Assembly (NCBI GenBank): GCA_033791145.1
Contig: JASJHH010000112.1
Location: 1 to 17,846, forward strand
DNA from: JAALKW01 sp033791145
GTDB taxonomy: Bacteria > Pseudomonadota > Gammaproteobacteria > Legionellales > Legionellaceae
Reading direction: 5' to 3'
Length of the DNA: 17,846 bases
The notes under the pieces were generated by a model. It did not search any database, was not told the origin of the DNA, and worked only from the letters and a program-made list of their open reading frames with translations. Numbering within the stretch: the first letter of the stretch is position 1; the number at the start of each line of letters is the position of its first letter. A program made the position numbers and the translations under genes. Below, one piece after another: positions 6,775 through 13,524 of the stretch.

Positions 6775-7272
6775 TCAGTTATTAAAATTATATTTATCAT
6801 GAGGCTTATTATCTTTGCCACCTCGGATTTTTGTCATACCTTCTTTCATTGCTTCTTTCTTTTCGGTTGCTATTGCTGCTATTAAATTCTTCAATCCTGG
6901 TTCTAAAACTTCCCGGGGTTTTATATCAACCTGTATATTTTTATCCTGCTCAAATTCTGCATCATCTAATACCTTGCCCAGTACAGCTTCTGACATGAAA
7001 TCCATTAAAGAATTTTTACCTTGAGATGGACCCAAAGGTTTCCCTTTACCCCTAACATGATTTAATAATGCTTGAAAATTACCGTTTTGTACTTCAGCAT
7101 TAAGTTTCTCGGCAATCCCAATATCTCTATCAATATTGTGTCGGTCGGGATGCTTTTTATAATAACAATACTCCTTGGTTGCGAAAGCCACTAAGTTCTT
7201 TAGCTCAACCCTATTATTCTCCTTCATCATCCACTCAGAAACCCATTGTTGAGCCTGTTTTTTTTTCATCAT
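6775..7272 (-). CDS. Array copy 5: RHN/GPSQG-family protein, unknown function
   Basis: I start at the ATG at 7272 (MMKKKQAQQWVSEWM, 165 residues), preceded by GGAGAAGA and matching copy 1; a start at 7329 would begin in the repeat segment beside copy 6. Motifs: EYC-x2-KKHPDRHN (RHN 44-46), RDIGIAEKLNAEV, NFQALLNHV, GPSQGKNSLMDF (81-92), KPREVLEPGL (119-128) and MKEGMTKIRG, with an Asn-rich end. The middle region is almost the same as copy 2, implying recent duplication or gene conversion. Unlike the other copies it lacks the conserved promoter/leader and begins 75 bp after copy 6, so it is probably transcribed with copy 6. Function unknown. Confidence 0.85.
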   Translation of the reverse strand: MMKKKQAQQWVSEWMMKENNRVELKNLVAFATKEYCYYKKHPDRHNIDRDIGIAEKLNAEVQNGNFQALLNHVRGKGKPLGPSQGKNSLMDFMSEAVLGKVLDDAEFEQDKNIQVDIKPREVLEPGLKNLIAAIATEKKEAMKEGMTKIRGGKDNKPHDKYNFNN

Positions 7273-7320
7273 TCTTCTCCATGCGTTAGGAAATGAAAAA
7301 CACCTCGGAATTGTTGGATG

Positions 7321-7348
7321 CCGCGGCACGTAGGCGGTGGGGAAGTAT
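7321..7348. repeat. REP-like segment, second copy, at the stop of array copy 6
   Basis: This 28-bp segment matches 6078-6105 with a single difference (A versus G) and likewise abuts the stop codon of an array gene. The similarity continues into the last codons of both genes. A 10-bp piece (GGGGAAGTAT) also appears inverted at 8488-8497, inside the end of copy 7. Confidence 0.75.
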
Positions 7349-8292
7349 CAGATCGAATATTCATCCGAATCCGATGCTCCCAGATCCTCTGATTTTTTCC
7401 TTAGATTGCTAACGCCCTCTTTTAATTCTACTGCCTTTTCGGCTTGTATTAGGCCAATCAGTAAAGGCTCCAAAACTTCCCGGGGTGTCATTTTAGTTAG
7501 TATAGCTCGAGCGTGATCTCTTACTTCCTCGGCGCTCTGATTATTTTTGGCTGAGTGAAGTATCTCTTCTAGTAAGTTTTTTGATATAAAATCCATTAAA
7601 GAGTTTTCTTTTTGGCTTGAACCCAAAGCTTTTCCTTTACCTTGAACATGATCTAATAATGCTTGAAAATCATTATTTTCTACTTTTAAAGCAAGTGCCT
7701 CTGCAATACCAATATCTCTTTTAATATTATGTCTTCCGGGCTGATCTTTTTCCTCGCAATAGCTCCTAATTGCTTTTAACACCGTATTCTTCAAGAGATT
7801 TTTATGATCTTCCAGGTGTACCCAGGTAGGAAGGTGTTCTTTTAGCTGTTCTAGATTGATATTATATTTTTCTGCTTTGGTATTTAAATATTGAATTAAC
7901 ACGGGTTCAAAAATTTCGCGAGGGGTCGCCTTAAGCGCTGCGCGATCATAATCAAAACCTTTTAGTACTTCTATTAATATAAAGTCCATTAAAGAATTTT
8001 CACCTTGAGATGGACCCTTCAAGAACACAGAGCGCTTCTCTCTATCTTTACCCTGAACAAACTTAAGTAAAGCTTCAAAATCATGAAGTTCTGTGACTTG
8101 ATGAGCAAGTTTTTTAGCAGAATCAACATCTCTATCAACATTGTGTCGTTTGCCTTTCTCTTTAGCCTCTTTGGCCCCGCAATACGCTTCAACTGCTTTT
8201 TCTACCTGATTTTCTAAAATAAGTGGATTTTTCAGCGAACCAGAAAGGATTAGCTGTAGTTCTACAATTCTTTCTTTATTTGACACAGGCAT
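7348..8292 (-). CDS. Array copy 6: two RHN/GPSQG-family domains fused in one protein
   Basis: 314 residues, double the family length. Domain A (about 1-150): YC-x2-KE, RHNVDRD (49-55), DFEALLKFV, the KRSVFLK long linker, GPSQGENSLMDF (93-104), TPREIFEPVL (123-132). Domain B (about 151-314): SYC-x2-KD, RHNIKRD (187-193), DFQALLDHV, short linker, GSSQKENSLMDF (224-235), TPREVLEPLL (269-278), tail SDSDEYSI. The halves come from the long- and short-linker subgroups respectively, so this is a fusion of two unlike neighbours rather than an internal duplication of one. The start is supported by CGGAGTAAGTT and the conserved promoter. The existence of a stable fusion suggests each unit folds as an independent domain. 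Function unknown. Confidence 0.87.
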   Translation of the reverse strand: MPVSNKERIVELQLILSGSLKNPLILENQVEKAVEAYCGAKEAKEKGKRHNVDRDVDSAKKLAHQVTELHDFEALLKFVQGKDREKRSVFLKGPSQGENSLMDFILIEVLKGFDYDRAALKATPREIFEPVLIQYLNTKAEKYNINLEQLKEHLPTWVHLEDHKNLLKNTVLKAIRSYCEEKDQPGRHNIKRDIGIAEALALKVENNDFQALLDHVQGKGKALGSSQKENSLMDFISKNLLEEILHSAKNNQSAEEVRDHARAILTKMTPREVLEPLLIGLIQAEKAVELKEGVSNLRKKSEDLGASDSDEYSI

Positions 8293-8301
8293 AACTTACT
8301 C

Positions 8302-8351
8302 CGATTTAAGTCAATTACCTTTAAGTTTAGCTATGAGTTAAATTAAAGCAA
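8302..8351 (-). promoter_or_regulatory. Promoter/leader of array copy 6
   Basis: Minus strand: TTGCTT (8346-8351), 16-bp spacer, TAAACT (8324-8329), then CTTAAAGGTAATTGACTTAA and CGGAG. Confidence 0.6.
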
Positions 8352-8402
8352 GTTGGCCTAATTTCACCATATCGATTCCATCAAAGTGTGCTTGATAGGT
8401 TT

Positions 8403-8439
8403 GGGTCAAGTGCCATCAGGGTCAAGTGCCATTAGGGTC
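8403..8439. repeat. 16-bp tandem repeat, 2.3 units
   Basis: GGGTCAAGTGCCATCA (8403-8418), GGGTCAAGTGCCATTA (8419-8434) and a partial GGGTC. The second unit and its right flank match, inverted, the CCGACCCTAATGGCACT piece near 6042-6058. It lies between copies 6 and 7, where no gene is seen (8352-8478). Confidence 0.7.
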
Positions 8440-8478
8440 GGAGGTGTCTTCTTTTTATCACTGGAGCAAGTAGGGGCA

Positions 8479-8958
8479 TTACGCCGAATACTTCCCCGAC
8501 GGATTATTTGAATTCTGGTTTGAACCCCTGATTCCGCCAATGTTTTCTTTCATTTTGGCTGCTCTTAAAAGAATTAATTCTTCTTCAAAAACTTCCCGGG
8601 GTGTTGTTTTAACATCTTTATAGCTGCCCCCCTTTTTTTCTAGGAAAGTCTTCAATATAACATCCGCTAAAGAACCTTTACGCTGATGCTTAAGGTTGTA
8701 AAACTGTTTATGTGCACCTTGAACAAGATTTAATAACGCTTCAAAATCTCCACGTTCTATTTTTTAATTAAGTGCCTTGGCAAACTGAGTATCTTTTTCA
8801 ATATTGTGTCGATTCTTGTTTGATGTTTTATCAGTGCAATACTGAGTTACTGCAGAGTCTACTATAGCTATTATTTCATGAGGTTTATCTTTTATAAGGT
8901 AACGAAAGGTTGATTGCATTATTGATACCTTGTCTTTATTTTTCATAATATTTTTCAT
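8479..8958 (-). pseudogene. Array copy 7: RHN/GPSQG-family gene interrupted by an in-frame TAA
   Basis: The frame encodes MKNIMKNKDKVSIMQ, QYC-x2-K, RHNIEKD (50-56), FAKALN, then TAA at codon 65 (8764-8766), and continues in the same frame with KIERGDFEALLNLVQG, KGSLADV and TPREVFEEEL to a TAA at 8479-8481. Alignment with copy 3 (AKALSSKVTQGDFQA) is gapless across the stop, so one substitution explains it. The copy is also the most diverged: the GPSQG-x-NSLMDF motif is reduced to QRKGSLADV, and the C-terminus runs into a REP-like sequence. It is the first gene of the array in transcription order and retains a good promoter. Confidence 0.82.
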
Positions 8959-8973
8959 AAGAGTTTATCCAGA

Positions 8974-9021
8974 TTTAAAGGCGTTATCTTTAAAGTGTAG
9001 TTGTGAACAAGAATAAATCAA
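8974..9021 (-). promoter_or_regulatory. Promoter/leader of array copy 7
   Basis: Minus strand: TTGATT (9016-9021), 16-bp spacer, TACACT (8994-8999), then TTTAAAGATAACGCCTTTAA, a diverged form of the shared leader. Confidence 0.55.
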
Positions 9022-9063
9022 AATGATGGTCGTAGCGCACTAAAATCGCTTCGTTAACTTTAC

Positions 9064-9093
9064 TAAGAAAAGATAATAGGCTATCTTTTCTTA
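9064..9093. promoter_or_regulatory. Perfect 12-bp inverted repeat in the divergent intergenic region
   Basis: TAAGAAAAGATA and TATCTTTTCTTA flank a 6-nt centre (ATAGGC). It lies between the promoter of array copy 7 (minus) and the flavoprotein gene (plus). A T-rich stretch follows on the plus strand, so it could be an operator, a leader hairpin or a terminator. Confidence 0.5.
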
Positions 9094-9111
9094 TCTTTTG
9101 GATAGCGGTAA

Positions 9112-9135
9112 AAAAAACAAGTCTGGTTGTTTTTT
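9112..9135. terminator. A/T-rich hairpin with T run upstream of the flavoprotein gene
   Basis: AAAAAACAA and TTGTTTTTT form a perfect 9-bp stem with loop GTCTGG and T runs on both strands. It could insulate the divergent units or attenuate the flavoprotein transcript. The stem is weak because it has only one G/C pair. Confidence 0.35.
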
Positions 9136-9165
9136 AGACTTTTAGTAAATAAGGATATTTTAAAG

Positions 9166-10296
9166 ATGTTTGATGTGATGATTGTAGGAGCCGGTCCCTC
9201 TGGCAGCAGCTGTGCGTATAATTTAAAGCGTTTTAATCCTAGTTTAAAAATATTATTAGTCGATAAAGCGACTTTCCCGCGCTATAAAACATGTGGTGGT
9301 GGGGTATCTCCAGATGTATTTAATTACTTTGATTTTGATTTAAGCGAAGTGATTGATTACCGATGCAAGCAATCGGTGATGGTGATTAATCAAGCGCGCA
9401 CAGAAACAGATGTGAGTGATGTGCTTATGGTTCGCAGAGAGGTATTCGATGATTTTTTATTAAAAAAAGCAGTTGAAAAAGGGGTTGAGGTTTATACTAA
9501 TTGTGAGGTTGAAGCAGTAACTGTTTTTTCAGGGCAATCAGATGTGCTGGTAAAAACATCACGCGGTGAGTTTTCATCTAAAATCGTTGTGCTTGCAGAA
9601 GGTGCGCGTGGAAAGCTGGCTAAAAATTTAGGTATTGCTGCAAAAAATACGGTTGTTGCAGGTATAGAGTATGAGCATTATACAAATAAATTAGATAGCA
9701 AACTTGAAATTAATTTTGATCAAGGCAATAGTTTTTATGCTTGGAACTTTCCAAAATCAGACGGATTATCACTCGGTGTAGGGGCTTTGATTAAAGGTAA
9801 GCAAAAAAAAGGAAGAGGCTTGCCCCAGCAGCTTAAAAATTATGTAAAACAATTTGATGTAGATACATTAGATAGAAAGCATCAGCATGGTCATCCAATT
9901 GCATTGTATAGCGGTCGCTCAAAGCTTGTGCATGATAGAATTATTCTAATTGGTGAAGTTGCAGGGTGTGTCGATCCACTCACAGCAGAAGGTATTCGGC
10001 CTGCGATTAAAAGTGGTTATTTAGCGGCCGAGGTATTAAACCAAGCGTTCAAAAAAAATCACCTTAAAAGCATTAAAAAATATAATAAAATTTTCCATCA
10101 AAATATAGGCAAAGATTTTCAATATGCGAGACTATTGGCTTATTTTTTGCAGAAAAAAAGAGATATTATTTTGCCTTTGTTAAACTCTAAACATGCCATT
10201 GATGCGTTTATGCGGGTATTTAGCGGGGACGCAAAATACAGTGATTATATTTCTAAAAAACGCATTTTCAAATTAATTAAAAAGGGGGTTGGTTAG
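9166..10296 (+). CDS. Geranylgeranyl-reductase-family FAD-dependent oxidoreductase
   Basis: A flavoprotein of the geranylgeranyl reductase / PHBH-like group, which use FAD to reduce isoprenoid double bonds or to hydroxylate or dehydrogenate varied substrates. I start at the ATG at 9166 (376 residues), where FDVMIVGAGPSGSS gives the N-terminal dinucleotide-binding GxGxxG (residues 8-13); AAGGA lies upstream. The family signature FPRYKTCGGGVSPD is at 37-50, and the second FAD motif reads GEVAGCVDPLTAEGIRPA, with GE in place of the usual GD. There are no membrane segments. It is a single gene, divergent from the array and ending just before the AbiE promoter in a G9 run. The substrate cannot be read from sequence; bacterial lipid or quinone modification is plausible. 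Confidence 0.85.
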   Translation: MFDVMIVGAGPSGSSCAYNLKRFNPSLKILLVDKATFPRYKTCGGGVSPDVFNYFDFDLSEVIDYRCKQSVMVINQARTETDVSDVLMVRREVFDDFLLKKAVEKGVEVYTNCEVEAVTVFSGQSDVLVKTSRGEFSSKIVVLAEGARGKLAKNLGIAAKNTVVAGIEYEHYTNKLDSKLEINFDQGNSFYAWNFPKSDGLSLGVGALIKGKQKKGRGLPQQLKNYVKQFDVDTLDRKHQHGHPIALYSGRSKLVHDRIILIGEVAGCVDPLTAEGIRPAIKSGYLAAEVLNQAFKKNHLKSIKKYNKIFHQNIGKDFQYARLLAYFLQKKRDIILPLLNSKHAIDAFMRVFSGDAKYSDYISKKRIFKLIKKGVG

Positions 10297-10310
10297 GGGG
10301 GGGGTATTTG

Positions 10311-10340
10311 TTTGACTTAAGTTAATCAAAAGTCTAACAT
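10311..10340 (+). promoter_or_regulatory. Promoter with overlapping imperfect palindrome, abiE operon
   Basis: TTGACT (10312-10317), 17-bp spacer, TAACAT (10335-10340). The -35 lies in an imperfect palindrome TTTGACTTAAGTTAATCAAA (10311-10330, 7 of 10 pairs). AbiEi antitoxins repress their own operons through inverted repeats at the promoter, so this is a candidate operator. It places transcription start after 10340, supporting the ATG at 10381. Confidence 0.6.
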
Positions 10341-10380
10341 GTTCTATAAGTCGCATATTTTGACACTTTTAGGACATTAT

Positions 10381-11187
10381 ATGTTTTCGGAATATCTTGA
10401 TAAATTACGATCTAGTGGAAGGCGGCACTTTACATCTGAAGAAATCCGTAATGAACTAGAAATCTCTGATAGTGCTGCAAGATCAGGTTTGTATAGATTA
10501 AAAAAAGCTAAAAAGATTATAAGTCCGGCAAATGGTTTATACGTTATTGTACCTCCAGAGTATAAACCCTATGGCTCTATTCCGGCAGAAGAGCTTGTCC
10601 CTATTCTAATGCAGTATTTAAAAGCTGAGTATTATGTTGGACTGCTTAGCGCGGGATTATTTTTTGGCGCTACCCACCAAAAACCTGCTCGTTTTCAGGT
10701 CGTAACGAACAAGCGTATAAAACATTCTTTAGCATTTGGTGATGTTGTCATTGAGCTTGTCTACAAAGAATCTTTAGATGGTTTGCCTACCCAGGACTTT
10801 GTTGTGAGTACGGGGTATTTAAAAGTTGCTACGCCAGAATTGCTTGTTCTTGATTTATTTAAATATTCTAAAAAATCGGGTGGTATTAGTCACATTGCCA
10901 CTGTTTTATCGGAACTTGCGCCTAGTATCGATGAAAATAAATTAATTCTGCTTGCTGAAAAATTAGGAGAAGTCCATCAGATTCAAAGATTGGGGTTTAT
11001 TTTAGAAAAAATTGATGTCCTAGACGATGAAGAGAAAAAACAAAAAACAATTGATAAACTTGCAAAATATTTAAAGGATTCAGAACGTCCTTTTGTATCT
11101 CTTGTACCTTATATATCAAGAACCGGACATCCTAAATGCGAAAAATGGAAAATTGTTGAAAATACTGATTTTGAGAGTGATTTATGA
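10381..11187 (+). CDS. abiEi: AbiEi-family antitoxin / transcriptional repressor
   Basis: AbiEi is the antitoxin of the type IV AbiE toxin-antitoxin/abortive-infection system: it counteracts the nucleotidyltransferase toxin without forming a stable complex and represses the operon. The protein (268 residues) begins with a winged-helix region (about 1-60: FTSEEIRNELEISDSAARSGLYRLKKAKKI, shown in pieces HFTSEEI, SDSAARSGLYRL). It continues with the family's core PIPAEELV-like segment and YYVGLLSAGLFFGATHQKP (about 85-103). I chose the ATG at 10381 because AGGA lies seven bases upstream and the promoter ends at 10340. It overlaps the toxin gene by ATGA. The gene appears intact while its toxin partner does not. 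Confidence 0.88.
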   Translation: MFSEYLDKLRSSGRRHFTSEEIRNELEISDSAARSGLYRLKKAKKIISPANGLYVIVPPEYKPYGSIPAEELVPILMQYLKAEYYVGLLSAGLFFGATHQKPARFQVVTNKRIKHSLAFGDVVIELVYKESLDGLPTQDFVVSTGYLKVATPELLVLDLFKYSKKSGGISHIATVLSELAPSIDENKLILLAEKLGEVHQIQRLGFILEKIDVLDDEEKKQKTIDKLAKYLKDSERPFVSLVPYISRTGHPKCEKWKIVENTDFESDL

Positions 11188-11969
11188 TACCAGAAAATTT
11201 TATTCAAAGATGGCGACAGAATGTCCAATGGCAAACACCCGCTCAAGTTGAGCAGGATTTAATAATAAGTAGGGCGTTAGTTGACTTGTATAATGATCCA
11301 TATATTAGTGAAGCTTTAGTTTTTCGAGGTGGCACAGCACTCAACAAATTATTTTTGAAACCACCATCAAGATATAGTGAGGATATTGATTTTGTTCAAA
11401 AAAATGCTGATCCAATTGGCCAGACGCTTGATAGCATAAGGAAAGTCTTAAACCCGTGGTAAGGTGATCCCAAGTGGAAAATTACTCAACGGAGTGCAAA
11501 GTTGATATATAAATATGAAGCCATCAATAAATTGCCAGCTAAACTAAAAATTGAAATTAATACGACAGAGCATTTTCAGGTATTACCATTGCGCATAGAA
11601 GAATTTAATGTGCAATCAGATTGGTGGAGCGGCAAAGCAAATATTGTTACGTATGAGCTTGATGAATTGATGGCGACGAAGCTCAGGGCTCTTTATCAAA
11701 GGCGAAAAGGCCGAGATCTTTTTGATTTGTGGTTTGTAACTAAAAATAATTTGATTAATTTAGACAGCGTTTTTGAGATCTTTGAAAAATATTGTACCAA
11801 TGGTGATTTTCACTTTTCTAGGGATGAGTTTTTAAAAAATTTAGAATTAAAACGCGATCATCAAGCTTTTCAATCAGATATGCATGCATTACTTCCTACA
11901 GGATTAAAATGGAATTTCGACGAAGCCTATCAATTTGTAATCGATAATATAATTAGTAAGTTGTCATGA
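11184..11969 (+). pseudogene. abiEii: AbiEii-family nucleotidyltransferase toxin, broken by an in-frame TAA
   Basis: AbiEii toxins are DNA-polymerase-beta-like nucleotidyltransferases. The catalytic signature is present: FRGGTALNKLF (GG at 49-50) and SEDIDF (D67, D69). After LNPW the frame meets TAA (codon 93, 11460-11462) and continues in the same frame with GDPKWKITQRSAKLIYKYE, the conserved ELDELMATKLRAL and RRKGRDLFDLW, to the normal stop: 261 residues in all. One TTA-to-TAA change would explain the stop. The truncated 92-residue product would keep the metal-binding aspartates but lose the rest of the fold, so it should be inactive unless the stop is read through. Both ends overlap neighbours by ATGA. 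Sequencing error is an alternative. Confidence 0.88.
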
Positions 11970-12844
11970 ATTTCAAAGAAAATACACTTAATATTTTTGG
12001 AAATAAAGGCAAGCAATGGTTAGAAGCATTACCAGATATTATTACTGATTTGGCAGTACAATATGGCCTAAGTCAGCTTAAACCTGTTTCAAACTTAAGT
12101 TTTAATTATGTTTTAAGTGGTTATCAGGGTGCTCAACCGATTATTTTAAAATTAAGTTTAGATAAAAAATCCTTACTCAAAGAAGGGCAATGCCTTCGTG
12201 CCTTTTCAGCGCACGGAGCACCTGATGTTTTAGTGTGTCAGCAAGATTTGATGATGATGGTGCGCGCAGTACCTGGTACGACTTTGAAGCAATATTTTCC
12301 GAATCAAGAATCCGAGGCAATTAGAATTTTATGTCGTGTAATCAAAAAATTACACATGGCCGAAATACCAAAACAACATGATTTTTATTGTCTGTCTGAT
12401 GTGCTTAAAATATTGGATAATAAAAATTTAGATATGCCAAGCCATATTTTAGATAAAGCATGCGGCTTACGCGATAAATTGTTGGCGACAGCCGATAAAG
12501 AAGTTTTATTACATGGTGATTTGCATCATGAGAATATTTTAAAAAATCATGATGCTGATATTGCTGATGATTGGTTGGTGATTGATCCAAAAGGATTTAT
12601 CGGTGATCCGGCTTTTGAGTGCGTAAGTTTTATTTTTAATCCAATTCCTGAGTTATTAAATCATAAAAATTGCAAAAATATGATTCAAAATAGAATTAAG
12701 CAATGCGCTGAGTTACTAGAGATATCAGAGCAAAGAATTCAAGATTGGTTTTATGTGAGATTAGTTTTAGGTTGGGTGTGGTGTTTAGATGATAATTTGA
12801 GCCCAGCATATTTTAAAAAATTAATTAAAATAGTGGATGCATAG
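11966..12844 (+). CDS. APH(6)/hydroxyurea-type phosphotransferase (aminoglycoside kinase-like)
   Basis: 292 residues with the protein-kinase-like fold of antibiotic phosphotransferases, closest in motif wording to the APH(6)/streptomycin-kinase group. Evidence: ATP-site lysine in IILKLS (K62), catalytic loop HGDLHHEN (H183, D185, N190) and the metal-binding IDPKGFIGDPAFE (D207), in the order and spacing expected. It begins inside the stop codon of the toxin gene (ATGA), so it belongs to the abiE transcript and is probably translationally coupled. The stop codon halfway through the toxin gene could reduce its translation. No resistance can be claimed: chromosomal members of this family often act on unknown small molecules. 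Confidence 0.85.
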   Translation: MNFKENTLNIFGNKGKQWLEALPDIITDLAVQYGLSQLKPVSNLSFNYVLSGYQGAQPIILKLSLDKKSLLKEGQCLRAFSAHGAPDVLVCQQDLMMMVRAVPGTTLKQYFPNQESEAIRILCRVIKKLHMAEIPKQHDFYCLSDVLKILDNKNLDMPSHILDKACGLRDKLLATADKEVLLHGDLHHENILKNHDADIADDWLVIDPKGFIGDPAFECVSFIFNPIPELLNHKNCKNMIQNRIKQCAELLEISEQRIQDWFYVRLVLGWVWCLDDNLSPAYFKKLIKIVDA

Positions 12845-12847
12845 GTA

Positions 12848-12937
12848 TGGCGGAGAGAGAGGGATTCGAACCCTCGATACGGATGAACGTATACACGCTT
12901 TCCAGGCGTGCGCCTTAAACCACTCGGCCACCTCTCC
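12848..12937 (-). tRNA. tRNA-Ser (anticodon GGA)
   Basis: A 90-nt type II tRNA: acceptor GGAGAGG pairs with TCTCTCC, D-loop GCCGAGTGGTTTAAGG, anticodon loop CTGGAAA (GGA), long variable arm, T-arm GAGGGTTCGAATCCCTC, discriminator G and encoded CCA (12848-12850). It reads UCC and UCU codons. It sits 3 bp from the stop codon of the convergent kinase gene. Confidence 0.96.
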
Positions 12938-13035
12938 GAAGGCGAGAAGGTTATCGTGTGATGCATAAAAAAGCAATAAAAATCAGCTATACTTCATAAT
13001 ATATTATTTAAAATATATGATTCAGGGATATGAGA

Positions 13036-13524
13036 ATGCTTAAAAAAATAAGCGATTTAGGATTAATATTATGCATGAGTTTATTGACTGCTAATGCCAT
13101 GGCGTTTCCTTGTTTTATTACGGTGATGAAAGGCAGTTGTTGGAAAGACTATAACGTGAAGGTTGATGTGTTTGATGCAGAAGATAATGAAAACAATAAA
13201 ATATTGATGCATGTTGATATACCTAAAGGAAAGTCTTGGGCACGGAAAGCTTTTGAAGCGAAACCGAAACAACGCTTTGTTTTACGTGCAACGTTTAAGC
13301 CTGCTTTTTGGAAAGATGAAGCGGGTGTTAAATATCAGGCAAAAAAGTATTGGTTACTACCTGAAAAAATAGACGCTAAGACCATTGCATGGAATGTAGA
13401 CGCTTGTTTTCCTGCGGATTTTTCAAGCGTGCCTATGCCACCTGATGCAGGTCAAAATTGTGCGTGCGACAAACAAAAAGTGACGCCTTTAACTCAGAAG
13501 GAGATGGAGGAAGCTGCTTTTTAA
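13036..13524 (+). CDS. Small exported protein with signal peptide, unknown family
   Basis: 162 residues. The N-terminus is a clear Sec signal: MLKKISDL, a hydrophobic core LGLILCMSLL, and TANAMA as the likely signal peptidase I site, leaving a mature protein of about 139 residues starting FPCFITV. The mature part is beta-rich in appearance and contains cysteines in CFITVMKGSC, DACFPAD and NCACDK, suitable for periplasmic disulfides. I start at 13036 because AGGGA (13024-13028) is well spaced from it and too close to the ATG at 13030. The stop codon overlaps the rsmB stop in the convergent orientation. I do not recognise the family. Confidence 0.8.
   Translation: MLKKISDLGLILCMSLLTANAMAFPCFITVMKGSCWKDYNVKVDVFDAEDNENNKILMHVDIPKGKSWARKAFEAKPKQRFVLRATFKPAFWKDEAGVKYQAKKYWLLPEKIDAKTIAWNVDACFPADFSSVPMPPDAGQNCACDKQKVTPLTQKEMEEAAF

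Noticed and set aside
4197..8958. CRISPR-like periodic repeat
   Set aside because: The repeated unit is a protein-coding gene of about 500 bp with its own promoter, not a short direct repeat with spacers.
10296..10304. G9 run as a G-quadruplex or phase-variable tract
   Set aside because: A single run cannot form an intramolecular quadruplex. It begins at the last base of the flavoprotein stop codon and does not affect any reading frame.
11184..11969. Two separate genes (92 and 155 residues) or programmed stop readthrough
   Set aside because: The two parts are in one frame and together make one AbiEii domain. No readthrough signal is visible, so a nonsense mutation is simpler.
11966..12844. 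Calling the kinase a streptomycin-resistance gene
   Set aside because: Catalytic motifs match the APH(6)/hydroxyurea family, but substrate cannot be read from motifs and the gene sits in a toxin-antitoxin operon.
12751..12966. Minus-strand open frame across the tRNA gene
   Set aside because: It is a by-product of the tRNA-Ser sequence; the cloverleaf and CCA end explain the region.
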